Below are positions 15,042 through 23,131 of a DNA stretch of 25,495 bases, one piece after another. The translations under genes and the position numbers were made by a program. How positions within the stretch are numbered: the stretch's first letter is position 1; every line of letters starts with the position of its first letter. The notes under the pieces were generated by a model. That model made no database searches, was not told the origin of the DNA, and worked only from the letters and a program-made list of their open reading frames with translations. Source of the stretch: Clostridiaceae bacterium (GTDB lineage Bacteria > Bacillota > Clostridia > Saccharofermentanales > DTU023); contig JAAZMK010000035.1 in assembly GCA_012798865.1 (NCBI GenBank), forward strand, positions 1 to 25,495, read 5' to 3'.

Positions 15042-15661
15042 GACACATAAACCTCCTGGAATGATTCAAGCGCTTCACGCGTCGCGATCAGGCAATCGTA
15101 CTTGAGCAGATCGAGCACAGAAAGCGCATTGACAGGAGTCGTCTTCACTCCCTGAATATTACGGGCGGACCGAACGACATAATCGTTTCTGCCTGTTGTG
15201 ACGATGAGCGATGTCGAATCAACACCCAGATTATTGAGAACTTCCACCATTTCACGCGTCTTGCCGTTTTCAATCGTCAGATCGTCGAGAACGATGATTT
15301 TATCGCTGTTCGCTTTGACGGATAATGCGGAAAAGAGGGCCAGTCTGCGAAGTTTCTTGGGAAGCCTTACACGATAGCTGCGAGGCGTGGGACCGAATAC
15401 GACACCGCCGCCGACGTGCTTCGGTGATCTTGACGAGCCCTGACGCGCGCGACCCGTGCCCTTCTGACGGAACGGCTTGCGACCGCCGCCTCTCACTTCG
15501 CTTCGGTCTTTTACCTTATGCGTGCCCTGACGCCTGTTCGCCTGTTGGGCGACCAAGACACGGTAGAGCGCATCCTCATTCGGCTCAATAGCGAAAATAT
15601 CGTCCGACAATTCGATCGTGTCGACGACTTCGCCTTTCATATTGTAAACATCGAGTTGCAT
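15038..15661 (-). CDS. rplD: 50S ribosomal protein L4
   Basis: Exit-tunnel protein, and in several bacteria the repressor of the S10 operon. The tunnel loop RGGGRKPFRQKGTGRARQGS and SPKHVGGGVVFGPTPRSYRV are clear. The C-terminal domain has DKIIVLDDLTIENGKTREMV and KTTPVNALSVLDLLKYDCLI. Length 207 aa is normal. GGGGGAGAGACGT precedes the ATG. Confidence 0.98.
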   Translation of the reverse strand: MQLDVYNMKGEVVDTIELSDDIFAIEPNEDALYRVLVAQQANRRQGTHKVKDRSEVRGGGRKPFRQKGTGRARQGSSRSPKHVGGGVVFGPTPRSYRVRLPKKLRRLALFSALSVKANSDKIIVLDDLTIENGKTREMVEVLNNLGVDSTSLIVTTGRNDYVVRSARNIQGVKTTPVNALSVLDLLKYDCLIATREALESFQEVYVS

Positions 15662-15673
15662 ACGTCTCTCCCC

Positions 15674-16303
15674 CTACTTCTTCTTCGTCTTGACAGTCGA
15701 GCGGATTTCGAGGAGACCGCCTTTTGGTCCCGGCACCGCACCCTTCACGACGAGGAAATTTCGCTCCCCATCGACCTGAACAACAGAGAGATTCTGAACG
15801 GTCACGCGCTTGTATCCGAGTTGACCCGGCAGTTTTTTGCCTTTGAATACTCTCGCCGGTGTAGCGGCCGAGCTCATGGGACCGGCTTTGCGGTGGTATT
15901 TCGAACCGTGAGTTCTGGGTCCGCGTCTCATGCCGTGGCGACGAATTGCTCCCGAGTACCCTTTACCTTTTGAAGTACCGGACACGTCAACAGCATCTCC
16001 CGCTTCAAACATCTCGTCAACGGGTATCACTTGTCCCGGCTCGTACTCCTCATCGGAACGGAATTCGCGAATAACGCGCATTGGTTTAACGCCAATTTTC
16101 TCAAACTGCCCGCGGTGGGGGCGGTTGCCTTTTTTTGTTTCTTCATAGCCGACACGCACTGCGGAGTATCCATCCGTCTCAACAGTTTTATTCTGGAGAA
16201 CAGTCAAGGGACCGCAGGCGATGACAGTCACGGGAATGACAGTCCCGTTATCATCAAAGACTTGTGTCATCCCGGCTTTTCGACCGAGCATGAACTTTGC
16301 CAT
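15674..16303 (-). CDS. rplC: 50S ribosomal protein L3
   Basis: Early-assembly protein whose loop reaches the peptidyl-transferase centre. MLGRKAGMTQVFDDNGTVIP and the loop region TSKGKGYSGAIRRHGMRRGP, THGSKYHRKAGPMSS, RVFKGKKLPGQLGYKRVTVQ are family hallmarks. Length 209 aa is normal. AGGAGGTTATAAC supports the ATG. The upstream gap from rpsJ has two hairpins. Confidence 0.98.
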   Translation of the reverse strand: MAKFMLGRKAGMTQVFDDNGTVIPVTVIACGPLTVLQNKTVETDGYSAVRVGYEETKKGNRPHRGQFEKIGVKPMRVIREFRSDEEYEPGQVIPVDEMFEAGDAVDVSGTSKGKGYSGAIRRHGMRRGPRTHGSKYHRKAGPMSSAATPARVFKGKKLPGQLGYKRVTVQNLSVVQVDGERNFLVVKGAVPGPKGGLLEIRSTVKTKKK

Positions 16304-16325
16304 GTTATAACCTCCTGAGTTATTG

Positions 16326-16370
16326 GTTTACCGTACTTCTTACGGCAAACATTGACCCGTGAGCGCGGGT
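16326..16370 (-). repeat. Two hairpins between rpsJ and rplC
   Basis: The 67-bp rpsJ-rplC gap contains a 10-bp inverted repeat with a 5-nt loop (GTTTACCGTA at 16326-16335 with TACGGCAAAC at 16341-16350; one G-U pair on the minus-strand RNA) and a second 5-bp one (ACCCG 16355-16359 with CGGGT 16366-16370). Neither is followed by a U-run, so they are not terminators. They may be RNA-processing or regulatory stems just after the rpsJ stop. Confidence 0.5.
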
Positions 16371-16682
16371 TTACAGTTTAATCTCAATGTTGACGCCGGC
16401 AGGCATTTCGAGGCGCATGAGCGACTCCACCGTCTTCGACGTCGGGGCAAGAATGTCTATCAGACGCTTGTGCGTACGGATCTCAAATTGTTCGCGCGAA
16501 TCCTTGTTCACGTGAGGCGAGCGTAAGATCGTGATGATCTCTTTCTCCGTCGGGAGAGGGATCGGACCCGATACGCTTGCACCGGTTCTCTCCGCCGTGT
16601 TGACAATGCGACGTGCGCTGTCATCGAGAATGCGGCTGTCGAACGCTTTGAGGCGAATTCTGATTTTCTGATTAATTGCCAT
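16371..16682 (-). CDS. rpsJ: 30S ribosomal protein S10
   Basis: First gene of the superoperon. S10 is a small-subunit head protein that also works with NusB in antitermination. It begins MAINQKIRIRLKAFDSRILD and has RIVNTAERTGASVSGPIPLP, KEIITILRSPHVNKDSREQF and EIRTHKRLIDILAPTSKTVE. Length 103 aa is normal. AGGAGGAATG lies about 11 nt before the ATG. There is no rpsL-rpsG-fusA-tuf block immediately upstream, unlike many Bacillota; the neighbour is a divergent murC-like gene. Confidence 0.98.
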   Translation of the reverse strand: MAINQKIRIRLKAFDSRILDDSARRIVNTAERTGASVSGPIPLPTEKEIITILRSPHVNKDSREQFEIRTHKRLIDILAPTSKTVESLMRLEMPAGVNIEIKL

Positions 16683-16934
16683 TTCCTAACATTCCTCCTG
16701 TTGTCTGCATCCAGAATCACTATTGGCTCGGGCGTATCATTTATTTCCAATTGAAATCCCAGACGAGCATCTCTCGGTGCAAACGCTGGGAACCCTACTG
16801 CCAAGGGATTCTGCGCCCGATATCGAGTTCGGACTACTCGGGTGAAGTGACCTTGCTGATTGCAGCAAATCGGCAAGCAATCTCCACCGTCATCGTTATC
16901 TTGAGCGCACGATAAGTCGTGCGAAAAAGACGCA
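16683..16934 (-). promoter_or_regulatory. Long structured 5' leader of the S10 superoperon
   Basis: From the inferred transcription start near 16934 to the rpsJ ATG there are about 250 nt with no gene. In transcription order I see adjacent hairpins at 16906-16923 (GCACGA/TCGTGC), 16852-16877 (CTTGC/GCAAG plus inner pairs), 16816-16842 (CCCGA/TCGGG), 16791-16810, 16757-16791 (TCCCAG/CTGGGA) and 16743-16757. No terminator-like U-run follows any of them. A ribosomal-protein-binding leader, as known for L4 in other bacteria, is the obvious hypothesis. I cannot match it to a known class. Confidence 0.5.
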
Positions 16935-16940
16935 AAGGGT

Positions 16941-16969
16941 AGTATACAACAGCTTTTTGGATGATGCAA
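16941..16969 (-). promoter_or_regulatory. Main sigma-A type promoter of the S10 superoperon
   Basis: Minus-strand TTGCAT (16964-16969) and TATACT (16941-16946) are separated by 17 bp, with an A-rich spacer. The -10 box matches TATAAT in 5 of 6 positions. It predicts transcription start near 16934 and a ~250-nt leader before rpsJ. Confidence 0.7.
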
Positions 16970-17153
16970 GTGCGAAATCATGATCTAGCATTCGCCTTGG
17001 ACGCTGAGCTTGGACGCTGTCATCGGCAAGACCGATCTGGTCGTTGACATCTGTTGCCTCACTCTCATGCATGGTAAAATACCGATTGTATACATTCAAA
17101 CATCGAAGACGCCGACCGCAACTTAAGAGGACGCAAAGGCAAGGACTTATACC
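16970..17153. other. Divergent intergenic region between the S10 promoter and the murC-like gene
   Basis: This non-coding stretch lies between the leftward S10 promoter and the rightward ligase gene. It holds a direct repeat of CTTGGACGCTG (16996-17006 and 17009-17019), a small inverted repeat ATCGG/CCGAT (17022-17036) and the palindrome TGTATACA (17087-17094). For the rightward gene, TTGACA (17044-17049), TAAAAT (17075-17080) and TATACA (17089-17094) are present, but none are spaced as a good -35/-10 pair. No RNA gene was recognised. Confidence 0.5.
16996..17019. repeat. Tandem 11-bp direct repeat upstream of the S10 promoter
   Basis: CTTGGACGCTG occurs twice with a 2-bp spacer (13-bp period), about 27 bp upstream of the S10 -35 box. 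It could be a protein-binding site or a small slippage duplication. Confidence 0.6.
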
Positions 17154-18770
17154 ATGATGATCGAAACTAGTAATTTTGAGGGCGTGAAGCATCCAAATGT
17201 GACGCCGATCCCCGCTGAAGAGTCGCTTCCGCGTTTTTCCGATCCGGCTATTGTCAGAACCCCTGATGATCTTGCCTCGTCGATCACGGGACTTGAAGTC
17301 GTCGATTTTGAGAACATAGCGGAACAGATCGCGCCGGGGAAAACGATTTTCTTCGTCGGCATAGGCGGAATCAGTATGTGCGGTTTGGCGGAGTTCGCCC
17401 ATCACGAAGGCGTCTCGTGCTTCGGTTCAGATCCGCATCCGAATGCCAGAACGACCTATTTGGAAACACTCGGTATCCCTGTCGTCCACCACCATACGGC
17501 AGAGTCGATAGACCGCACCAATCCGGACCTCATTGTCTTTTCGAAAGCCGTCTTTGATGATAACCCGGAACGTTTGCGCGCCGCCGAGCTCGGTATTCCC
17601 TGTGTCGAGCGCTCAATCTTTCTAGGCGCGATCAATCGGCTGTTCGATCGCGTGATCAACATCAGCGGGACGAATGGCAAATCGACTTGTACAGCCATGT
17701 GCGCCCTGATCATGATGGAATCGGGAATCGATCCGACCGTGCATCTTGGAGCCGAACTGATCGAATTTAAAACGACCGTTCGACTCAGCAAAACGAAACA
17801 ACGCGATCTCTTGCTCTCTGAAGCATGTGAGTTCAAACGCGGCTTTTACCATTACAGCAGTACGGCGACCGTCGTCTTGAATCTCGTTCACGATCACATC
17901 GACTGCTATAAGACACATGAAGACTTGATCGATGCTTTTGCGAGATTCGTTGCGATTCAACCAGTTGGATCCGTACTCATTCTGCCTACGTACGATCAAG
18001 ATATAAATAAAATGCTCGATCTCGTCGAGGCGGTTCGCCCCGGGCATCTCGACAAGCTTGAAATCATCTGGTTCGGCGAGAAGAATGAGACAAACCGTTA
18101 CGGCGACAGACCCGACTATTACTATGCCGACCTCCACTACAACAATCGCGGTGAGCCGTGTTGTGATGTATATAAAGGAAATACTATATATACGGATATC
18201 ACATTGACCGTTCCGGGAGAATTCAATATTCAGAATGCAATGGGCGCCATCGTCGCTGCCGACTTGGCGGGCGGAACGCCTGAAGCGGCAAAAGCCGCAC
18301 TTCGGTCTTTCAGCGGTGCGGAAGGGCGATTCACAAGGGCAGGCTATTACAACGGGGCTGAGGTCATCGTCGATTACGCGCACCACCCGTCCGCCGTGCG
18401 CGTCACGATTGAGGCGGCACGCCACCTGCCGGCGAAACGTCTTTGGATCTGTTTTCAACCCCTGACACACAGTCGCGTTCGAGGTTTTTTCGATGACTTT
18501 GTCGACTCGATGCTGGATGTTCGACCCATCATGATGTCGGAAATCTACGATGACCGCGAAAAGGATACGACGATCAGTTCCAAGGACATCTGCGATCGCA
18601 TCAACGAACTGGGTGGACAGGCGGAGTACTACCCAACGAATGAAATGCTGGAGGAGCACTTGCGCCGAATCGTTGAGCCGGGCGATGTACTCCTCATTAT
18701 GGGTGTTGATTTAAGAAATGTCGGAGACAGCCTGACGGGGCGCACCGACCACATGAAGCCGATCGTTTAG
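17154..18770 (+). CDS. murC: UDP-N-acetylmuramate--L-alanine ligase (MurC family)
   Basis: Mur ligase that would add L-alanine to UDP-MurNAc in the cytosolic part of peptidoglycan synthesis. The N-terminal UDP-binding glycine motif FVGIGGISMCGLAEF is at about residues 67-81, the P-loop SGTNGKST at 171-178, the central SEACEF at 222-227, DYAHHPS at 407-413 and FQPLTHSR at 434-441. The order and spacing fit MurC rather than MurD, E or F. Oddities: about 60 extra residues precede the glycine motif, the P-loop has N and S where MurC usually reads GTHGKTT, and the C-terminal GAGDI motif is replaced by GVDLRNVGDSL. At 538 aa it is longer than the usual ~450-490. It is the only plus-strand gene. An AAGGAC lies upstream of ATGATG, so the start could be either ATG. 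Confidence 0.8.
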   Translation: MMIETSNFEGVKHPNVTPIPAEESLPRFSDPAIVRTPDDLASSITGLEVVDFENIAEQIAPGKTIFFVGIGGISMCGLAEFAHHEGVSCFGSDPHPNARTTYLETLGIPVVHHHTAESIDRTNPDLIVFSKAVFDDNPERLRAAELGIPCVERSIFLGAINRLFDRVINISGTNGKSTCTAMCALIMMESGIDPTVHLGAELIEFKTTVRLSKTKQRDLLLSEACEFKRGFYHYSSTATVVLNLVHDHIDCYKTHEDLIDAFARFVAIQPVGSVLILPTYDQDINKMLDLVEAVRPGHLDKLEIIWFGEKNETNRYGDRPDYYYADLHYNNRGEPCCDVYKGNTIYTDITLTVPGEFNIQNAMGAIVAADLAGGTPEAAKAALRSFSGAEGRFTRAGYYNGAEVIVDYAHHPSAVRVTIEAARHLPAKRLWICFQPLTHSRVRGFFDDFVDSMLDVRPIMMSEIYDDREKDTTISSKDICDRINELGGQAEYYPTNEMLEEHLRRIVEPGDVLLIMGVDLRNVGDSLTGRTDHMKPIV

Positions 18771-18775
18771 AACGG

Positions 18776-19228
18776 TTAGAATTGGTCACCGGCGCAATTT
18801 TCAACAATCTGCTTGAAAACACGTTTGAATGTTGCAAGGTCGTCTTTCGGAATACCGCTCTCACAATCAGCTTTAAACTTATTGACGATACCACAGAGTT
18901 TCTCATTGATCTCGCTGCCCTTTTTTGTGAGAACGAGATTGTTCCGGCGTCGATCACGTTTCGACGTTACACGCTTCAAGAGCCCGTGTTTTTCCATGCG
19001 GTCGATCAATCGCACCATCGTCGGTTCACGCAGACCCATGCAGTCAGCAAGTTCCCTTTGTGTAATCGATTCATCTTTATGAAGGTCGATGTAATACAGT
19101 GCATTCCACTGCACCCTCGTTATATTATGTGGCGTCAGTTTTCGTTCAACGGAATCGGCGAGGCGTTTCGCATCGCGACAAGCTATGAACGCAATACAAT
19201 CTTCCAGCAAAAACTTATCATCAGACAT
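18776..19228 (-). CDS. MarR-family transcriptional regulator
   Basis: A 150-residue winged-helix DNA-binding protein. The helix-turn-helix is at about residues 54-80 (SITQRELADCMGLREPTMVR, LIDRMEKHG), followed by the wing LLKRVTSKRDRRRNNLVLTK. It has an N-terminal dimerisation helix and a C-terminal helix pair. AAGGAG lies 8 nt before the ATG. It follows ftsH by 43 bp on the same strand and could be co-transcribed. Its stop is 5 bp from the convergent murC stop, with no terminator visible between. Ligand and targets cannot be inferred. There are no nearby efflux or stress genes apart from ftsH. Confidence 0.88.
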   Translation of the reverse strand: MSDDKFLLEDCIAFIACRDAKRLADSVERKLTPHNITRVQWNALYYIDLHKDESITQRELADCMGLREPTMVRLIDRMEKHGLLKRVTSKRDRRRNNLVLTKKGSEINEKLCGIVNKFKADCESGIPKDDLATFKRVFKQIVENCAGDQF

Positions 19229-19271
19229 GCCGCTATCTCCTTATTGATATTACTTCGAAGTCAAACATCGC

Positions 19272-21197
19272 CTAGTCAACGATCGCATCACTATCCGCTC
19301 CGACCAACGTCTCCTCCGGTTCAACAGTTACTTTATGGGCATCGTCACCGGGCAACGGTTTAGGCTCGACGGCGTGTGCGCGATAGATTTCTTCGAACTC
19401 TTCCGATTCGATTTTTTCCTTTTCCAAAAGGACTTGCGCCAACGCTTCAAGCAACGTACGGTTGATCGTCAGAATGTTTTTCGTCTCGTCGTAAGCTTCC
19501 TCGAGAATTCTTGCAACTTCTTCGTCGATCGTCGCCTGCAGCACGTCGCTATGACCTTGAACGTGTCCGTAGTCGCGACCTATGAAGACCTCATCCTGGT
19601 CTGCCGTCACGAGATTGCCGAGACGACTGCTCATACCGTACTTCGTCACCATGTTACGCGCGATCTGGTTGACGTGCTTGAGATCTGAACTGGCTCCCGT
19701 GCTCGTTTCGCCAAAGACGATATCTTCCGCGGCACGACCGCCGAGCGCCATCATGATCTCTCCCAATAGTTGAGATTTCGTTTTGAAATAGAAGTCTTCA
19801 TTTGGCTTGTAAGCCGTATAACCGCCGGCACCTCCGGCAGGAATAATCGAGACGCGCTCAACGCGATCCGTTTGCGAGACCTCACGCAACACAATCGCAT
19901 GTCCGGACTCGTGATATGCCGTGAGTCTTCTCTCCTCCTCATTGATAACACGACTCTTCTTCTCGGGACCGATCGTCACTTTAAAAACGGCCTCCGAAAT
20001 ATCCGAATAATGAATGACAGTATCATTGCGTCTCGCGGCAAGGAGAGCGGCCTCATTCAATAAGTTCGCAAGATCCGCGCCCGTAAAACCGGGTGTCATT
20101 TTTGCGACTTCGGCGAGATCAACGTCTTTGGCGAGCGGTTTATCTTTCGCGTGAACGTGCAAAATTTCCTCGCGCCCTAAAAGGTCGGGGCGCATGACGA
20201 AAATACGCCTGTCGAAACGCCCCGGACGCAGGAGAGCATTGTCGAGAATATCGGGACGGTTCGTCGCTGCTAGGACGATGACGCCCTCGTTGGGTCCGAA
20301 ACCATCCATCTCAACAAGAAGTTGGTTAAGCGTCTGCTCGCGCTCGTCGTGACCGCCGCCAAGACCGGCGCCGCGATGACGCCCTACGGCATCAATTTCG
20401 TCGATAAAAACGATGCAAGGGGCTTTTTTCTTGGCGTTGAGGAAGAGGTTGCGGACACGTGACGCGCCGACACCGACAAACATCTCGACAAAATCGGAAC
20501 CGCTTATCGTGAAGAACGGAACATGCGCCTCCCCGGCGACTGCTCGCGCCAACAGAGTCTTCCCGGTTCCCGGAGGTCCTACGAGCAAAATCCCTTTCGG
20601 AATCTTTGCGCCGAGTTCCGTATATTTCTTAGGATTTTTCAAGAAATCGACGACTTCCTGCAATTCTTCCTTCTCCTCCTTCGCGCCCGCCACATCGTCA
20701 AACGTCACTTTACTTTGACCGGGATCGGCAAGCGTCGCGCGACTCTTGCCGAACGACATCGCCGTTCTCCCGTCACTGTCCCTCCGCGAGTACGATATGA
20801 AAACGAATGCGCCGAGCGAAATCATCATGAGAATCAGGAGAGCTCCGTTCAAAATACTTCCGAAATCTGTCGGTCGATTGTAATCGAATGAGGCAATTTT
20901 GCCATTGACCTTCGCTTCGCGCAAAAGTTCGAGATACGAAGAAATCGTTTCAGACGGAATGGTTTTTTTCACGACAGCGGGATTGCCGGCCTTGACCGCG
21001 TTTTCGCTCATCTTTAAATTGAGCGACGCACCGTCAATCGTTACCGACTCGACCTGCCCGCTTTGAATCATCTGCTCCACTTCATAGAGAGTTATATCCT
21101 TGTTATCCGACTTGGACAGCAAGAACGTCGTCACCAAAATGGCGATCATCAAGATGATATAGAAAGAAAAACCACCGGATCTTCTTTGTTGCTCCAT
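19272..21197 (-). CDS. ftsH: ATP-dependent zinc metalloprotease FtsH
   Basis: Membrane-anchored AAA+ protease that degrades unassembled membrane proteins and regulators. Two membrane segments are seen at about residues 10-28 and 115-136, flanking an extracytoplasmic domain. The AAA module has Walker A GPPGTGKT (207-214), pore loop MFVGVGA (239-245), Walker B IVFIDEID (D266/E267) and the SRH region ATNRPDILDNALLRPGRFDR. The protease site is HESGH (429-433) with D505 as the likely third zinc ligand. At 641 aa it is normal, with an acidic tail. It follows hpt, a common order in Bacillota. Confidence 0.98.
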   Translation of the reverse strand: MEQQRRSGGFSFYIILMIAILVTTFLLSKSDNKDITLYEVEQMIQSGQVESVTIDGASLNLKMSENAVKAGNPAVVKKTIPSETISSYLELLREAKVNGKIASFDYNRPTDFGSILNGALLILMMISLGAFVFISYSRRDSDGRTAMSFGKSRATLADPGQSKVTFDDVAGAKEEKEELQEVVDFLKNPKKYTELGAKIPKGILLVGPPGTGKTLLARAVAGEAHVPFFTISGSDFVEMFVGVGASRVRNLFLNAKKKAPCIVFIDEIDAVGRHRGAGLGGGHDEREQTLNQLLVEMDGFGPNEGVIVLAATNRPDILDNALLRPGRFDRRIFVMRPDLLGREEILHVHAKDKPLAKDVDLAEVAKMTPGFTGADLANLLNEAALLAARRNDTVIHYSDISEAVFKVTIGPEKKSRVINEEERRLTAYHESGHAIVLREVSQTDRVERVSIIPAGGAGGYTAYKPNEDFYFKTKSQLLGEIMMALGGRAAEDIVFGETSTGASSDLKHVNQIARNMVTKYGMSSRLGNLVTADQDEVFIGRDYGHVQGHSDVLQATIDEEVARILEEAYDETKNILTINRTLLEALAQVLLEKEKIESEEFEEIYRAHAVEPKPLPGDDAHKVTVEPEETLVGADSDAIVD

Positions 21198-21257
21198 GTT
21201 GCGTTTAATACCCTATTATTCTAGTAATCATATATCTACGCCCGAGTGAAAAAGCGA

Positions 21258-21800
21258 TCACTCATTGTCGCTGAGAACGACAACTTCGGGCAAATTCCTG
21301 TAATACCCGTCAAGGTCGAGACCGTATCCGACAATAAACTCATTCGGCACTTCCATCCCCACGTAGTCTACATGAATATCTACTCTCCGACGCATCGGTT
21401 TGTCAAAAGCGGTTACAATGCCGATACTTGCAGGATTTCTTGTCGATAGCAAAGATTTCAGGTGATTGAGTGTCAGTCCGGTGTCAACAATGTCTTCCAC
21501 AATGAGTACGTGTTTTCCGGCGATGCTGCTGTCAAGGTCTTTATTGATCTTCACGACCCCGGTCGTCTTTTCCCCCGCGTAACTGCTGACTGACATGAAA
21601 TCAATTTGACACGGAAGTTCGATCTCCCGAATGAGATCCGCGGCAAACATGAAAGAGCCTTTGAGCACACAAATAAAGAAAAGCTCTCCCCCTTGGTAAT
21701 CTCGGTTAATTTCTTTACCGAGACGCTTTACGAACGCATCGATTGTCTCTCGATCAACCAACAGATGATCGATCTTTTTTTCTCTGTAAGGCATAGGCAT
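21258..21800 (-). CDS. hpt: Hypoxanthine(-guanine) phosphoribosyltransferase
   Basis: Salvages hypoxanthine or guanine with PRPP to form IMP or GMP. The PRPP-binding motif VLIVEDIVDTGLTL is at residues 98-111 (E102, D103, D106). The pyrophosphate loop VLKGSF is at 45-50, and the flexible-loop serine-tyrosine lies in VSSYAGEKTTG. The C-terminal base-binding FIVGYGLDLDGYYRNLP is intact. Length 180 aa is normal. The start is uncertain by two codons (ATG CCT ATG) and the ribosome binding site is weak. Between tilS and ftsH, as in Bacillus. Confidence 0.96.
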   Translation of the reverse strand: MPMPYREKKIDHLLVDRETIDAFVKRLGKEINRDYQGGELFFICVLKGSFMFAADLIREIELPCQIDFMSVSSYAGEKTTGVVKINKDLDSSIAGKHVLIVEDIVDTGLTLNHLKSLLSTRNPASIGIVTAFDKPMRRRVDIHVDYVGMEVPNEFIVGYGLDLDGYYRNLPEVVVLSDNE

Positions 21801-21836
21801 TTTTCATCTTCGCTTTCTGTTTGGAGTGAAAAATCA

Positions 21837-21865
21837 ATTATACGCGATCAAGCGCATAAATTACA
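21837..21865 (-). promoter_or_regulatory. Possible hpt-ftsH promoter
   Basis: A perfect TATAAT (21837-21842, minus strand) lies about 37 bp before the hpt ATG, in the 188-bp tilS-hpt gap. The -35 match at normal spacing is poor. The gap is A+T-rich and holds a second candidate, TTGCAA followed 17 bp later by CATATA. Confidence 0.35.
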
Positions 21866-21988
21866 GACAAAATATATGGTATCATCTGCAACCATTTGCA
21901 TTTTATCACAGCCATCCCATATTGGGTAGCAAGCATATGATTTGCAACGCACGGCACCGTGGAAGCAATACGCGGACAAAAAATCGGA

Positions 21989-23122
21989 CTAGACTACATC
22001 TGACTGCAACTTCTCGACTCCGGGAAAGACAAAGAAGAGACGACCGTCTGAGATCCGAGCAACGATTCCGCCCGGTAATGAGAATGAGGTTTCGCGACCT
22101 TCACCATTTGCGCTCCTTTCAATACCGCTCACCAGCAGCTCAAGATGCGCAGCGCCAAGAGAAAGTTTTGACGCTGGTTGAGCCGGGACGTCCCCATCAG
22201 TCAAAGCTGGCTCATGTTGGGTGTCAAATCCGCGCGAAATTTCAGCAACATGCTTCACCATCGAATCGTCATAATAGCGCGCGAGTACGCGCTTTGTGAT
22301 CGACTGCGGACATTCTGCTAACGACGATACAGACAGTTTCCCATCAGGCAAATGCGCCTCACGATACGAGAATTCTGCCCATTGCGCAAGTGCTCGCTCA
22401 TCCCCTTCAGCCGCATCGCCAAGACGTACGAGAACGGGTACGGGATCATATCCGAGCACATCGCGCCATGCGGGAATTAGATTGCGACGCACTCTGTTGC
22501 GGAGGAATTCGTCCGATTGATTCGTCTCGTCTTCGTGCCACGGCAAACCGAGTATACCGGCAGCGGATTCAATCTCACCAAGCCGCAAATCGAGTAGCGG
22601 TCGAATGAAAACGCCATCGACGTATCGAATGCCCACTAACCCAGCCAATCCCGAACCGCGCCCCACATGCATAAGAATACTCTCGGCGCGATCATCCATG
22701 TGGTGAGCAAACGCGATGCGAAATGACATGCTGTCGCCGGCGTACTCCATACCGAGTCGCATCATCGTATCGCGCCGAGCATCTCTTCCCGCCTGTTCAA
22801 GACTGACGCCACGCTCGTCAGCGAGTTTGGGGATGTCGAGGCGCACCGAGACATAGGGGATGGCATGCTCTACGCAATACGATTCGACGAGGAGCTCATC
22901 CAAATCGGCGTCATCACCGCGAATCATATGATTCACGTGACAGACTAAGAGAAAAAAATCATGTTGCGTTCGATAATAATCGAGAAAGGCGAGCATCAGC
23001 ATCGAGTCGACACCGCCCGAAACGCCCGCCACGACGACGGAATCTTGCATAATCATGTTCCATCGCTCACATGTCGACGTGATTTTTCGAAATAATTCAA
23101 AAGTCTCTTTTGGCTGTGTCAT
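21989..23122 (-). CDS. tilS: tRNA(Ile)-lysidine synthase
   Basis: ATP-pyrophosphatase that converts C34 of tRNA-Ile(CAU) to lysidine, allowing AUA decoding. The PP-loop SGGVDS is at residues 35-40, with the supporting LLVCHVNHMIRGDDADLDE and AFAHHMDDRAESILMHVGRG (TilS-type HHMDDRAE motif). RPLLDLRLGEIE and LPWHEDETNQSDEFLRNRVR are also typical. At 377 aa it is shorter than many TilS proteins (~430-470), with a reduced C-terminal domain. It starts 9 bp after dnaB with no strong ribosome binding site. Confidence 0.93.
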   Translation of the reverse strand: MTQPKETFELFRKITSTCERWNMIMQDSVVVAGVSGGVDSMLMLAFLDYYRTQHDFFLLVCHVNHMIRGDDADLDELLVESYCVEHAIPYVSVRLDIPKLADERGVSLEQAGRDARRDTMMRLGMEYAGDSMSFRIAFAHHMDDRAESILMHVGRGSGLAGLVGIRYVDGVFIRPLLDLRLGEIESAAGILGLPWHEDETNQSDEFLRNRVRRNLIPAWRDVLGYDPVPVLVRLGDAAEGDERALAQWAEFSYREAHLPDGKLSVSSLAECPQSITKRVLARYYDDSMVKHVAEISRGFDTQHEPALTDGDVPAQPASKLSLGAAHLELLVSGIERSANGEGRETSFSLPGGIVARISDGRLFFVFPGVEKLQSDVV

Positions 23123-23131
23123 TGAACGGTA

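Noticed and set aside
17044..17080. TTGACA and TAAAAT as a promoter for the murC-like gene
   Set aside because: The hexamers are 25 bp apart, too far for a normal sigma-A promoter; the true promoter remains unclear.
16508..17405. Minus-strand open frames across rpsJ, its leader and the divergent region
   Set aside because: They overlap rpsJ out of frame or the murC start and lack ribosome binding sites and domain signals; the region is better explained as leader and promoters.
17622..18659. Minus-strand open frame (345 codons) inside the murC-like gene
   Set aside because: Fully antisense to a gene with strong family motifs; the translated product lacks recognisable features.
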